Shown: in pieces, positions 1 to 21,688 of the stretch | How the letters are laid out: every line of letters starts with the position of its first letter | Numbering within the stretch: position 1 is the stretch's first letter | NCBI GenBank assembly: GCA_016584305.1 | Contig: JACEEZ010001101.1 | Span: 145,001 to 209,000 of the forward strand | DNA from: Chionoecetes opilio | Taxonomy: Eukaryota; Arthropoda; Malacostraca; Decapoda; Majidae | DNA: 64,000 bases | Direction: 5' to 3' | Notes under the pieces: model-generated | What the model was told of the DNA's origin: nothing | Database searches by the model: none | The model's input: the letters and a program-made list of their open reading frames with translations, nothing else | Program-made: the position numbers and the translations under genes

Positions 1-1870
1 GCACTTCCTATATAGGCACTTTACAGCATTGTCACTTTGTATATTGGCACTTTCTAGCATTGGCACTTCGTATATTGGCACTTTCTAGCATTGGCACTTC
101 GTATATTGGCATTTTCTAGCATTGTCACTTCGTATATTGGCACTTTCTAGCATTGGCACTTTGTATATTGGCACTTTCTAGCATTGTCACTTCGTATATT
201 GGCACTTTCCAGCATTGTCACTTCGTATATTGGCACTTTCCAGCATTGTCACTTCGTATATTGGCACTTTCTAGCATTGACACTTCGTATATTGGCACTT
301 TCCAGCATTGTCACTTCGTATATTGGCACTTTCTAGCATTGACACTTCGTATATTGGCACTTTCCAGCATTGTCACTTCGTATATGGCACATTTATAGCA
401 TGACACTTCGTTATATTGTCACTTTAAGCATTGTCATTGGTATATTGGCATTTGTAGACATGGCACTTCGTGATAGTGGCACTTTCTAGCATTGTCACTT
501 CGTTATATTGGCACTTTCTAGCATTGACACTTCGTATATTGTCACTTTCCAGCATTGTCACTTCGTATATTGGCACTTTCTAGCATTGGCACTTCGTATA
601 TTGGCACTTTCATGCACTTGTCACTTTCTACATGCATAATGGCACTTTCCAGCATTGACACTTCGTATATTGGCACTTTCCAGCATTGGCACTTCGTATA
701 TTGGCACTTTCTAGCATTGTCACTTTCTAGCATTGGCACTTTCCAGCATTGTCACTTCGTATATTGGCACTTTCTAGCATTGACACTTCGTATATTGGCA
801 CTTTCTAGCATTGGCTCTTCGTATATTGGCACTTTCCAGCATTGGCCCTTCGTATATTGGCACTTTCTAGCATTGGCACATCGTATATTGGCACTTTCCA
901 GCATTGTCACTTCGTATATTGGCACTTTCTAGCATTGGCACTTCGTATATTGGCACTCTCCAGCATTGGCCCTTCGTATATTGGCACTTTCTAGCATTGT
1001 CACTTCGTATATTGGCACTTTCCAGCATTGTCACTTCGTATATTGGCACTTTCTAGCATTGGCACTTCGTATATTGGCACTCTCCAGCATTGGCACTTCG
1101 TATATTGGCCCTCTCCAGCATTGGCACTTCGTATATTGGCACTTTCTAGCATTGGCACTTCGTATATTGGCACTTTCTAGCATTGACACTTCGTATATTG
1201 GCACTTTCTAGCATTGACACTTCGTATATTGGCACTTTCTAGCATTGGCCCTTCGTATATTGGCACTTTCTAGCATTGACACTTCGTATATTGGCACTTT
1301 CTAGCATTGGCACTTCGTATATTGGCACTTTCTAGCATTGACACTTCGTATATTGGCACTTTCTAGCATTGGCCCTTCGTATATTGCCACTTTCTAGCAT
1401 TGACACTTCGTATATTGGCACTTTCTAGCATTGGCCCTTCGTATATTGGCACTTTCTAGCATTGTCACTTCGTATATTGTCACTTTCTAGCATTGACTCT
1501 TCGTATATTGACACTTTCTAGCATTGGCACTTTGTATATTGGCACTTTCTAGCATTGGCACTTCCTATATTGGCACTTTCCAGCATTGGCCCTTCGTATA
1601 TTGGCACTTTCTAGCATTGACACTTCGTATATTGGCACTTTCTAGCATTGCCACTTCGTATATTGACACTTTCTAGCATTGACACTTCGTATATTGACAC
1701 TTTCTAGCATTGACACTTCGTATATTGGCACTTTCTAGCATTGACACTTCGTATATTGGCACTTTCTAGCATTGCCACTTCGTATATTGACACTTTCTAG
1801 CATTGACACTTCGTATAGTGTCCCTTTCTAGCATTGGCACTTTCTAGCATTGGCACAATCTAGCATTGGC
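1..1870. repeat. 31-bp satellite array (left edge)
   Basis: About 60 tandem copies of a 31-bp unit built from two related halves, GGCACTTTCTAGCATT and GGCACTTCGTATATT. Copies differ mainly at one position (GGCAC, GACAC, GTCAC or GCCAC). The array runs off the left edge, so its full length is unknown. From about 1850 to 2240 the unit decays into scattered fragments. The apparent ORFs inside it only reflect a repeat period that yields few stops; I do not regard them as genes. Confidence 0.95.
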
Positions 1871-2239
1871 ACTTTCTACATTGACTTGCACTTTGACATT
1901 CTTCTTATTTGAGCTCTGCCATTTTGATATGATTTGTGACTTTCTAGCATTGAACTTCTTCATATTTTACACGACTTCTGAGTTACATTGAGCATTCGAT
2001 ATTTTACACTACTTTCTTAGCATTTGCCACCATTTTTCGTTCATATTGCCCATCTGTTTTCAAGCAATTGCACAATTGTATCATGGCACTTTCTAGACAG
2101 TTGTCACTTCTATATTATGGCACTTTCTCTAAGCATTCGCACTTCGTATATTGAACTTTTCTACCATTGACACTTTCTTTCCCTATTCTAGCACTGACAC
2201 TTTCCTTAAGCCACTGGCCACACTCTCACATCGCGCGCT

Positions 2240-2780
2240 TGTCTTACCATTGGGGGCACACTTCGCGATATGATCATTCTTTTGCATTCTTATCTCTCTA
2301 TGCCATTTAGCAAAACTACCTGATTTTCGTTTGATTTCTAAAGCAAGAAAATAAAAAACTTTTTTTATTCTACAGAAACTTCAGAATGTGTACAAACATT
2401 TTTTCATATTTTCTAACACTGCTAGACCTTTTCTCCATTTTTTGATCCATACTTTCGTATCATGACTTTCCTTGTTCTGGTGTTATTCCCAAAGATGTTC
2501 TGAAAAAACGCCAAACTTGAAAATTTTGTATCATGCGACCGCCTATTACCTGCTGATTTCGAGCGCCACTTAATTTTCTACCGGCATCGTGTCCACTCCA
2601 CTTTACTAAACACTCGACACTTTCCTTATAAAACTTTTCTACCACTGGCACTCTTCTTCCATATTTCTAAACACTCGACACTTTCCTTATGAAACTTTTC
2701 TACCACTGGCCGAAACGGGAATCAAAACTAAGGAGAAAGAAAAGGTCTCTGCTTCATACACCATTAACCCAACACAATAA
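2240..2780. repeat. AT-rich degenerate repeat region
   Basis: No gene seen. It holds decayed satellite fragments and a roughly 57-bp duplication near 2605-2708, recognisable by ACTCGACACTTTCCTTAT followed by ACTTTTCTACCACTGGC, present twice. Confidence 0.6.
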
Positions 2781-2880
2781 AGCAAAATGAATGACTTTTT
2801 AATACGTTCTACCACACCCAGTCCTTTTTATTTTTTTTGTTTATGCTATCCAGGGTTTGGTTAGCCAGGCCCGCGCTAGT
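2781..2880 (+). repeat. Duplicate of the 3' splice site of the receptor exon
   Basis: This stretch matches about 3071-3165, which contains the real acceptor and first bases of the receptor exon. Shared landmarks in order are TTCTACCACACCC, a T-rich tract, ATCCAG before GGTTTGGTTAGCCAGGC, versus CTCTCCAG before AGTTTGGTAAGCCAGGC. A retroposon tail (2905-3070) now lies between the copies. The copy keeps an AG but its coding frame is degraded, so it is a decoy acceptor. Confidence 0.75.
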
Positions 2881-2904
2881 AAAGCATAATCAATGATTTT
2901 TTAA

Positions 2905-3070
2905 TAAGAACATAAGAACATAAGAAAATAAGGACACCATAAGAGGCCGCGAGACCTACACGTGGTAGTTCCTGATACCTAACACTATAGCCTACATCCA
3001 CCTTTCATCCCCATCCATGAAATTGCCTAGCCTCCTTTTAAAGTTCACTATTGACTCCGTACTAATTACC
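2905..3070 (-). mobile_element. Non-LTR retroposon 3' tail (family R1)
   Basis: Read on the minus strand it encodes the end of a reverse-transcriptase ORF ([12 protein letters not shown], then stop), then a short 3' tail ending in TTATTTTCTTATGTTC. The same tail occurs at 17236-17455, 19510-19575, 43431-43800, 62110-62342 and partly 10470-10520. It is 5'-truncated, as expected for target-primed retrotransposition. Confidence 0.7.
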
Positions 3071-3127
3071 TGATGATTTAATACTCTACCACACCCATGT
3101 TCTTTTTGTGTTGTATATCCTCTCCAG

Positions 3128-10705
<7,578 letters not shown>

Positions 10706-11080
10706 AGACAACAAAGGCATAGAAGTCAAACAAAAAATAATTGCAATACTATGGCAGTGCGAAGCGGAGCAAGATTTGCGGGGCGGACCGGGAGGGGCGG
10801 GGCGGGCATCCCACACACCTATATAAACAAACATTTATTTCCGACAAAAACGAGTGCCAGATTAATTGAAAACACAATAAAACTATTCAGGAAAACTAAT
10901 AAGTTTCGGCTTCGAAATCGGTGAATGCCCACTACCGAAATGTTACCCTTATTTACCTAAAAACTATCATTGGATATTTGTAATGTCTTCTTTCTTCTGC
11001 ATCCATTTTATTTGCCTTGCTAAAAAACTTTCTTTACAATAAACATGCAAGACGACGTGCCTGTTGCATTATTCATCCTA

Positions 11081-11207
<127 letters not shown>

Positions 11208-11453
11208 CGGTAGTAATAAGAATTCGGGAAATATTCAGAAACCAATAGTAAGCAAACCCCACGTACATAAGTCCAGGGGGGAAAAGGTGCTAAAGAAACA
11301 CACACACAAAAGGTGAGTTTGCCGATAAATAATGATCAGATTACAATGCACAGTAAATCAATCAAAGAAAATTCTTGTCTCGTCAAAAACAATCGCGGGA
11401 TCCCCACCTATGCCCTTCTGCGATGTATATCCTCATACTGATATTCTAACAGC

Positions 11454-11696
11454 CTACCGTCAATAACACTATAGTTGCCACTGCACTAATATCGCCAGGC
11501 GCCATATATTACGAATTTAACATCACTACAGAGATTTGTATGTGCCATTAAGAGGCATGCACAATAGTTAATATAATGTACGTGTCTTCAGTGGCACATA
11601 CAAATCTGTAGTGATGCTAAAATTCGTAATATTCGCCTGTAAAATTAGCCTGGTGATTTTAGTGCAGTGGCGACTATATAGTGTTATTGGCGGTAG
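11454..11696. mobile_element. Palindromic MITE family 4, short copy
   Basis: Ends CTACCGTCAATAACACTATA and TATAGTGTTATTGGCGGTAG are near-perfect inverses. Inner arms also pair, with CATCACTACAGAGATTTGTA against TACAAATCTGTAGTGATG. About 243 bp, no coding capacity. Confidence 0.85.
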
Positions 11697-11902
11697 TGAG
11701 GTGATGTAAATTCATGAGGTGTGTCTGTTACCTCACGTGCCTGGCTGGCCATTGTGGCGGTGGTAATTGCAAGTCACGGTGAGGTGTTGGAAAAAGAGGA
11801 AAGCTGGTTTGTCCTCCCGCCATCACGCCTCCACCGCCATCACTACTTTCATCATTATCATTATTAACATCATCAATAATTTATTACTATTATTATCATT
11901 AC

Positions 11903-12588
11903 AGGTACCGTAGATAACAGTCAAGTCGCCACCTGCAGTCATGTTGCCAGCCGCCAAATATTACGAATTATAGCATCACTACTGATTTTTATGTGCCATT
12001 GAAGATGTTACACAGTAGTTTATATCATGACTGTATAATCTACCCTGTTTCAGCGTTGTTTTATGCTTTGTATCTGCAAATATAACTGTTGCGCATTTTG
12101 CTTCTCACGTTTTTCTTCGCACAACGACAGACAGTAGCTGATCAGTGATCACCTTTCGGGCGGCAGGACACAAGGCTTGCCAGATCTTTCAAACTTGAAT
12201 ATAATTTGTTTTCACGTTGGCAGAGGAATTTTTATATAACCAAGCATCTTCCGCAGCTAATATATATAGAGGCTTGTTTTACTTTACCTCTAATTTCCCT
12301 GAATTCCCCAGAGTGGCGACTCAACTGTTGGGTTAAAATAATAGCTGGCGACTTTACTGTAGTAGGTATAGTGAGGTCGCCACTCGGTTTTATTTTTGTC
12401 ATTTGTTCATTTATAGCCCTAATATGACACAGATGAAGACACAAAATGACACAGACTTTCCAGATAGACCCTTCTAACTTTCCTGAAATCATGGATGTAG
12501 AAATGTAACTATTAACGCCACCACACGTCTGTAGCTACATAACAAAAAAACGTTGAACTGGCGTCTTCACTGTTATCTACGGTAGGTA
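11903..12588. mobile_element. Family 4 element, longer copy
   Basis: Left end TACCGTAGATAACAGT and right end ACTGTTATCTACGGTA are inverses. The left interior shares ATATTACGAATT and the GCATCACTAC word with the short copy. The insert includes two GGCGACT-containing repeats and a dispersed segment with CTTTCCTGAAATCATGGATG. Confidence 0.65.
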
Positions 12589-12627
12589 GAAGTGGCGGTA
12601 GTAGTAGAAGCAGTACATAGTAGTAGT

Positions 12628-12628
<1 letters not shown>

Positions 12629-12711
<83 letters not shown>
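12629..12711. repeat. (GA)n microsatellite upstream of MOCOS
   Basis: About 80 bp of pure GA, 300 bp upstream of the MOCOS start codon. Confidence 0.97.
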
Positions 12712-12713
<2 letters not shown>

Positions 12714-12979
12714 TAATCATAATCATCATCATCAGATACAAGGTCAAGTAAAAGCATGCAAATACAACACAAAAAAGCCATATGCTGTAAACCACATATA
12801 GCCTACAGTAAAAACAACACCTTATAATCTAATCAAGGAACAAGACCACACATGATAACAGAAAAAAAAGAAAAATTGGAAAAATTCAAAGATTAGATAT
12901 TCCTGTACGACACTTTTTTCCCTGGTGACAGAGCAATGATGTAAACAATAAGTCAGCTGGCGGACGTAAGGCAGCAAGG

Positions 12980-13045
12980 ATGAAAGCTTATTTTACCACA
13001 GAACTGAGAGAGGGATGGATGCAGCCACTATTCTTTCCTCCCTGA
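12980..13045 (+). promoter_or_regulatory. Short upstream ORF overlapping the MOCOS start
   Basis: An ATG at 12980 opens a 21-codon ORF in another frame, ending in TGA at 13043-13045, so it overlaps the MOCOS ATG at 13015. If it lies in the 5' leader it could reduce translation of MOCOS. The transcription start is not visible, so this is only possible. Confidence 0.4.
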
Positions 13046-16000
13046 AGGTTCCTGCCTGTTATGATGTGGAGGAGGTCGTCGAGAAGGAGTTTCATCGCAC
13101 GAAAGGTGAGATAACTGGTGGAGAATTAGAGGTCATGCTAAAATGTGTGGTGCCTTCGTAATTTTTGTCTGATTTCAACACTATTTCAACATTTTCAGCT
13201 GTTATATAGATATTTTTGTGACTGATTTCAACATACACACATTCAAAGCAAGTCACATCAATATAACAACCTAAATCACTTCTTTTTTTCCTATATAAGT
13301 TAGAAGTCATGCTAAAATGTGTGATACCTATGCACGTTTTGTCTTTTTCGACTATTTCAACATTTTCAGCTGTTATTTTGATATTTCTGTGACATACTTC
13401 AACATGCACACACATTCAAAGCAAGTCACATCAATAGAACAGTCCAAATCACTTCCTTCATTCATATATTTCACCTATTTTCATATTTTTCACTTAGCCA
13501 TTCATCCCTACAGCCCATATCTGTCTTATTTTCTTATTATCTAAATGTCTCCTTATAGCGATTAGCAACTTAGCGGGCTTTTTTTTTTATCAAGATTCAT
13601 TTTATCGCCCCTCTTCTTTTTTTATTTAAACTATATTTTTCTGATAGATTTTGATGTGTTTTTAATTAATCTGATGTTTTTTGTTTTTTGGAAATCACGA
13701 TTATATTAATTTATTTTTTTATCACTTTTTTTTCTACTCCTTTTTTTGCCCTTGGCCAGTCCTTTGTGATTTTTTTTTTTTTTTATTTAAGTTAAGAAAG
13801 TTTTAAAAAAAAAAACGGTCCATGTTCGTTTTATCGCCCCTCTTCTTTGTTATTTAAACTATATTTTTCCGATAGATTTTGATGTGTTTTGAATTAATCT
13901 GATTTTTTATTTTTGGAAATCACTATTTTTTTTTTTTTTTTTTTTCTTTTGGAAATCACTACCGGTAATTGTTGTTTTTTTGCAGCACAAGCATCAACTC
14001 TACCACCACTTTCCATAAAAACCTAGGGTAATCTTTCCTCACCCCCTTCCCCAGGCCACCACTACCTGGACCACGCCGGGGCCGCCCTATACAGCGAGGG
14101 GCAGGTGCATAGGGTGATGGGGGATCTGTCTAGTGCTCTCCTCGGGAACCCTCACTCCCGCCATGGCCCTAGCGACGCCTCCACGCAGACCATTGAGGCC
14201 ACCAGACATAGGTAGGCTGAAAGCTATAAAAAAAAAAAAAAAAAAGAATGCAAAAGAAACACACACAAAAAGGTGAGTTGCCGATAAATAATGATCAGAT
14301 TATTAAAATGCACATTAAGATATATTAAGGAAAACATCTCAACAAAAATTGAGGGCTCCCCAACTCTTTGTATTTGTTGTAGAGGAGTATTTATTATAGG
14401 GGAGTATTTGTTTGGAGATGGGAATGTGCAAGAAGATGATGGTTAGGTAAGGTTAAAGTGAGGTTAGATTAGTAATGTTAACCATATTCTATTTTTGAGG
14501 GGTCCTGGGGGGTCGTTTAGGGGGATTGAAGGGGGCATCTCTCCCCCACTTAATAATTACGTTTTAGGGGTATCTGAAGGGATCTGTGAAGGTCTGGTCT
14601 TTTTTTTCATCAAACAAATCATGTATGAACTCAACAAAACATGTATGAAATGAGAATGATAATAAACTTTTCCAATATCACAGTCAAAACACTCCATCCA
14701 TCTTATTATCATTCCTATCTATCCCTCCCATGTCTATTCCTATCCTATTCCTATCCATCTTATTACCCTTCCTATCCTATCCATCCCATGTCTATTCCAA
14801 TCATATTCCTATCTATCTTATTATCCTTTCAGAATATTGGAGCACTTCAACACCACAGCCGAGGACTATGACTTGATCTTCACCTCGGGGGCCACGGCGG
14901 CTCTCAGACTCATAGCAGAGACCTTTGCCTGGAGCCCTGGACACAGAACACCACCAGAAGACTCAGAAGGGGGAACCACAGAACCAGAAAACCTTACAGC
15001 ACCCAGGAACTCAGAAGGGGAAACCACAGAGCTAAGAGACAAGACACAGCAATGCAAACAGACTACCAAAGAGGTGGAGGAGTCACAAGCAGGAGCCTTT
15101 GTTTACCTGCAGGAGAATCACACATCTGTCCTAGGCATGAGAGGTCCTGCCCATGAAGCTGGTTGTGACGTCTATTGCCTGACTACTGCCGAGGCAAGAC
15201 ACCACCTGACGGAGGATTCAAAGGGCCTCTCTATAACTAAAAATCCAGTACTTGTGACTAGCTGTGAAAGTACTGCTGTGACCACCGTAGAGAATCATGG
15301 TTTTGGTATTCAGGGATCTATGAATGGCTATGAGGACCTTACAAGAGCCTGTCAAGACCCTATGGCGCCCAAGGAGTCTTCTATCAGTCCCTCTACACCT
15401 TCAGGAAGCTCCTCTCACGCTCCCCAAGATAAGATAGAAACCCAGACTCAAAGAAGGAACTGTCTCTTTGCTTACAGTGCCCAGTGTAATTTTTCAGGCA
15501 GTAAGGCGCCCCTGGAATGGATCAAGATGGTACAGGACAGAGCGCTGGATGACCTACTCTTAACGCCACCCATGAATAAGAAGGAGACGGAGAGAAGCAG
15601 AAGTACAGGCCAAGGTTGGTGTCTTGATCTCTTCTGCTGATAAAGTATGTGATTATTAACCCCTTCACGCCCAGATGCTACAAAACTTTGCTACAAAAAA
15701 TCATATGTTGTCGAGCCATAAAATCACAAAAGTAACTGAAGATACCAAATTACCTAGTGGAGAAGGATACCAAACAGGTCATATCTATAAAATATTGCTT
15801 ATAATCACTAAAATCGTCTAATGGTAGCCAAATTACAATGTAAATTATGCTTTAGGTCTCAAGGGGTTAATTATGATGCTGTCGGGTATTATTAATTTTA
15901 GCTTCCTTCTTTTTCTTATGATTTAGTACAACTTAATGTAAAATACGACGTTAACCAGAATGATAATGATGCTGGTGTAATACAGGGAGGTCCCAAAGAT

Positions 16001-19000
16001 ACGAGCAGTTAGGTTCCACCTGGCATACTCGTAAAGCTGAAATCTCGTATAACGAAACACATAACTAATGGTAAAATATAGGTTTGGTTCCAGGACCATC
16101 AATTAAAAAAAAAAAAAAAAAAGACGTGTTTTTCAAGCTAAAATAAACTATAGCAAACACAACAAACACACAGCGTCTATATTACCCACACTGTACTACC
16201 TATTCTGTAGAAAAAGCATTCTGAAAGAGAAAATAGCACACAAAATAACAACTGCACATTAATTAAACATAAAACATGCATAACAAGCAAAAAAGACGTT
16301 GTACTGTTGGGGACCCCTCATGATACAAAAGAGGGTAGTGTAGCGTTCCCAAGATTGGGGCAGCACACTTGTCTAATTACCCCTAAGGATCAGGCCGCGC
16401 CATATGCTTAATTACCCTTTAGGTCACGCCTTGCTAGGGGTGACTTGACTGCGGTCCCAAGGTTGGAGCCGCACACCTGGCTAATTACCACTAAATGTCA
16501 GGCCGCGCCATATGCTTAATTACCCTTCAGGTCACGGCTTGCTAGGGGTGACCTGACTGGGGTCAACCAAAATCCCCCTTTGTCCAGACTGGGAGTGGTA
16601 GGGCGAGTATTTTGAACTTGATAATTTTACTCACCCCAGTTTGAATGTCGTAGCATCGGATTTTCGATCTCGTATATTGAAAATAGACCCTAATTTACAC
16701 CTTCTCGTATCATCGGATTCTTGTATACCCAATGCTTGTATAACGGGACCTCCCTGTAGTACCTGTACAAGCTCAATAACTATAATATTCTAAGTGTAGT
16801 TTAAAAAAGGCTATTAGGCTATTAGCTAGATAGAACATGCCTTAAAAAATCATAGACGAGTAATGGTATAGATATGTTGTACTGTGAGCTTATTGTTTTA
16901 GTAATACATAGACCCCCCTTCCCCCACCTTTCTATATTCTCTTACTGTCTTTTTTATAGAAACTGGCAGTTAGCGGGGTTTTTGTTACCTTTTTTTTTTT
17001 CTCTTGGCCAGTCCTTTGTGATGTAAAAAAAAAAAAAAAACTCCTATAGTCTATTTTTTTTAACGAAGCAAATTTCCGTTCTATCTTAAGGTCTCATGCT
17101 TAAAATTATGCCTAAGTTTACCTGATAATATATTTAGCTATGATAAAATACAGGTGAAATTTAGAAGAACCGTAGTATTCCCTTCTCCTGGCATCAAATA
17201 TCAGTCAGTAAGCAGCAAGGGGTCAGGATTTTTACGTAAGAACATAGAAAATAAGGAAGCTACAAGAGGCCGCGAGACCTACACGAGGTAGTTTCTGTTA
17301 CTTAACACTACCTACATCCACTTTTCATCCCCATCCATGAAATTATCTAACCTCCTTTTAAAGCTCCCTAATGACTCTGCTAACTACCTGTCTACTGAGT
17401 CCATTCCAATCATTTACCACCCTATTTGTGAACCAGTTTTTCCCTATTTTCACCTCGTTAACCCCATGAAGCCCAGGGCGTAATTCCATTGTAATCTGGG
17501 TATCATTAGATGATTTTTAATGAATATAAACAATATTTTATAGATATGACCTGTTTAGTATCTTTGTCCACTAGCATATTTGGTATATTCAGTTACTTTT
17601 ATGTCTAACAACGGACGATTTTATATAGGAAAGGAAAGATCTGGGGTTGAAGGGGTTAAATAAAACTGAGTATAGTCCTAACACAGAAGGTGACAGCTCT
17701 CCCCCCTACAGGATGCTCTAGGGGCACTACCTGGTATGTGGTGTTGGATGCCGCAAGTCTCGTCGCCACCTGCCCTCTGGACCTGTCTCGCTGGAAACCT
17801 GATTTTGTCCCTGTGTCATTCTATAAGATGTTTGGATACCCTACTGGCCTAGGTGTGTGGTTGGGGGCTTGTGGAGTGTGTGATTGTGTGTTTATGATAT
17901 TGTGTGTGTTTATGTTAATGATATGTTTGTGAGTGTGTGAGGGTTGGAAGATCTATGAGTGTGTTATTATGGGTAGTGTGGAGTGTGTGTATTAGAGTGG
18001 GTTTTTAAAGTGTAACCCAGTTGATCTAGTTTTGTATAGCTGACGAACATGTGTGTGTGTGTGAAAGTATGAAAAGGAGGCAATATTTTGTATCTAGTAT
18101 AGTAGTATCTCCTCATTCCATATATATTTTTATTCTAAAGCTATGAAACAAATATAAATATGATTAAACAAACTTTAAAATGCCAGAAATATTGACAAGA
18201 GAGAGAAAGAGACATGGAAATCTAATTCATTCAGTTTTGTTCATAATTTTTTTCTTCCATGCATTGACCAGCATAGACCAATAAGCTTAGTTCTGTGGTT
18301 GAGTGTAATGTTCCTCCTTCAGGTTGCCTGCTGGTGGCGCGGCGGGCGTGGGGGGTACTGGGGCGGACCTACCAGGGGGGCGGCACTGTGCTGATGATGG
18401 ACTCCAGGCAGATGGTCACAGTGCCAAGACCAACACTGCATGAGAGGTGAGGGATAGCTATTAACCCCTTGAGACCCAGAACGTAATTTCCTTTGTAATT
18501 TGGGTGCCATTAGATGATTTCTAGTGAATATAAGCAATATTTTATAGATATGACCTGTTTAGTGTCCTTGTCGACTAACTAATTTGGTATATTAAGTGAC
18601 TTTTCTTAATTTCATGGCTCGACAACATACAATTTTTTATAGCAAAGAAAGGATCTGGGTGTGAAGGGGTTAATGCCTGTTTTTTTGTGGTCTTTATAAT
18701 CTGTGTCTTTGTGTAGTTACCTAGTTGTAGCAGCAGGGCTTGAACTGTACTTTTGTGGTCCTGTCTTCATATCTATATTTAAAAAAAAAATCCTTAAATG
18801 AATAATATCGTTTATTGCCCATATCACCTCTTCTTCTTGTCCAATCCAGGCACCTATACTAATGATTACTAGTCCTCTTTTTCTTTTTTTCATGTGTGTG
18901 TGTGTGTGTGTATGTGTGTGTGTATGTGTGTGTGTGTGTGTGTGTGTATTTACCTAGTTGTAACATACAGGAAAAGAGCTATGCTCGTACTGTCCCGTCT

Positions 19001-20655
19001 CCAAATCTACTATTATCCAGCTTGCCTTTGAAGTCCTGAATACTTCTTGCATTAATCACTTCTGCATCAAGATTAGATCACTTCTGCATCAGCTTCCAGG
19101 CTTCTATGCTTCTATACGGGAAGCTGTATTTTTTGTATGTCCCTCTTGCATGTTGTCCTTTTCAATTTCTTATCATAACCTCTTGTACTTCTATCGTCCC
19201 ATACAAACAGATCTTCTATTTTTTTCCAGAAGTGTGTGTGTGTGTGTGTCCCTCTCTCTCATGTCCTCCCTTCACAGGTTTGAGGACGGGACGCTGGCCT
19301 TCCTCAGTATTCCCGCAGTGAGGCATGGCTTAGACACCATCAACAGACTCACAGGTGCGTGCCGGGGCCCTCCTCCCCTCTAGGACCAGTCTGTCCAACA
19401 CAAAGACATCATGCTTCCTCCTCCCTTGTGTTGTTCTCCTCTTTGCCCTTTCTGTGGTATCTATATTTGGAATGTTTTGTATTTCTTTAATGTTTTTACA
19501 ATTTATTTTCATAAGAGCATCAGAAAATAAGGAAGCTACAAGAGGCTGTAGACCTACACGAGGTAGTTTCTGTTTCCTTTTCCTCTTTCAGTGTTAGTGT
19601 ACAATTCCTCTTCATTTTCCTCTTGCAATGATCCTCTAGTCTTCCTCCCCAACCCTCTGCACACCCTGTCAAGTTCTCTCACTGTCCAACATGTCCTAAT
19701 ATCCTGCCCCCATCTTACTCCTGCCCGTTCCAGTTCCTTCCCTCATTTGTCCTCCCTTTCCCGACCTCCCTGTCTTGCGGACATTCTCCCGGAATCCCCC
19801 TCCTTCTCACTGGAAAATTTAACCTCCTTCCTCCAACAAATTCACATCCTACATCTGATCTAACCATCCTGCTGTAACATTCCGTTCTTTCCCCTTCCCT
19901 CACCGTTTCACTATTATTCTTTAACCCCTCCCCTTTTTATGCTTTGCCATAGTGCCATATGACCTCTGGTGTCTGGCACATTCACCTTTTTAGGCATTAA
20001 ATCAATCAAATCAATCTTCCTTCCTTTTCTCTCTCAATGTTCCTCTATTCCTCCTTCTTTTCTTCTCTCAATATTCCTTCATTCTTCCTTTTTCTCTCTC
20101 AATATTCCACTTTTTTTTCACTTTCATTGTTACTCTATTCTTACACACACACACACAGACACATCATCATCATCATCATCTTTCTGTTTAACGTCAGATT
20201 TTCTCATAATGTATAATAGCTACATCTTCTTTCTGTTCAACGTCAGATTTTCACATAAGGTCTAATAACTACATCTTTCTGTTCAACTTCAGCTTTTCAC
20301 ATCATATCTAATAGCAACACTCGGCAGGTGGCACACACAACGTAGCATCCCACGTGCACCACCTGGCCCGCTACACCCACCACACCCTGAGGAGCATGCG
20401 GCACGCCCGGGGGACCCCTGTGGCCCGCCTCTACCTGGCCCCCGGGGACTCCTGGCACCCCACCACTCACGGCCCCATCGTGAACTTTAACCTCAGGAAT
20501 GCCGATGGGTCTTTTGTTGGCTATGCTCAGGTAAAGGTGTTTGAGGGGAAGTACATGTACAAGGTAGTACACACTCGACCCTCGATTTAACGGACCAAAT
20601 GGGGAATTAAAGTGTCCGTAGGTCAAAAAAGTCTGTAGCTTGGTATTCTTTCTTC

Positions 20656-20700
<45 letters not shown>

Positions 20701-20782
20701 TAAGATATATAGATATATATATAGATATATAGATATATAGATATAGATATATATATATATATAGATATATATATATATATTT

Positions 20783-20825
<43 letters not shown>

Positions 20826-21598
20826 CAGGGAGGTCCCGTTATACAAGCATTTGGTATACGAGAATCCGATGATACGAGATGTGTAAATTAGGGTCTATTT
20901 TCAATATACGAGATCGAAAATCCAATGATACGACATTCAAACTGGGGTGAGTAAAATTATCTCAAGTTCAAAATGCGCGCCCTACCACTCCCGGGCTGGA
21001 AAAGGGGGATTTGGTTGACCCCAGTGAGGTCACCCCTAGCAAGCCGTGACCTGAAGGGTAATTAAGCATATGGCGCTGCCTGACATTTAGGAGTAATTAG
21101 CAGATGTGCGGCCCCAACCTTGGGACCGCAGTCAGGTCACCCCTAGCAAGGCGTGACCTGAAGGGTAATTAAGCATATGGCGCGGCCTGACCTTTAGGGG
21201 TAATTAGCAGGTGTGCAGCCCCAACCTTGGGACCGCTACACTACCTTCTCTTGTATCACACGGCGTCCCCTACATTACAACGTCTTTTTTGCTTGTTATG
21301 CATGTTTTATGTTTAATTAATGTGCAGTTATGTTATTTTGTGTGCTATTTTCTCTTTCAGAATGCTTTTTCTACAGAATAGGTAGTACAGTGTGGGTAAT
21401 ATAGACGCTGTGTGTTTGTTGTGTTTGCTATAGTTTATTTTAGCTTGAAAAACATGTCTTTTTTTTTTCTTTTTTTTAAATTGATGGGGTCCTGGAACCA
21501 AACCTATATTTTACCATTAGTTATGTGTTTCGTTATACGAGATTTTGCTTTACGATTATGCCAGGTGGAACCTAACTGCTCGTATCTTCGGGACCTCC

Positions 21599-21688
<90 letters not shown>

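Noticed and set aside
153..1211. Repetitive ORFs in the left satellite, considered as a repeat protein
   Set aside because: The 31-bp period shifts frame every unit and both strands give similar ORFs; no start context or splice signals.
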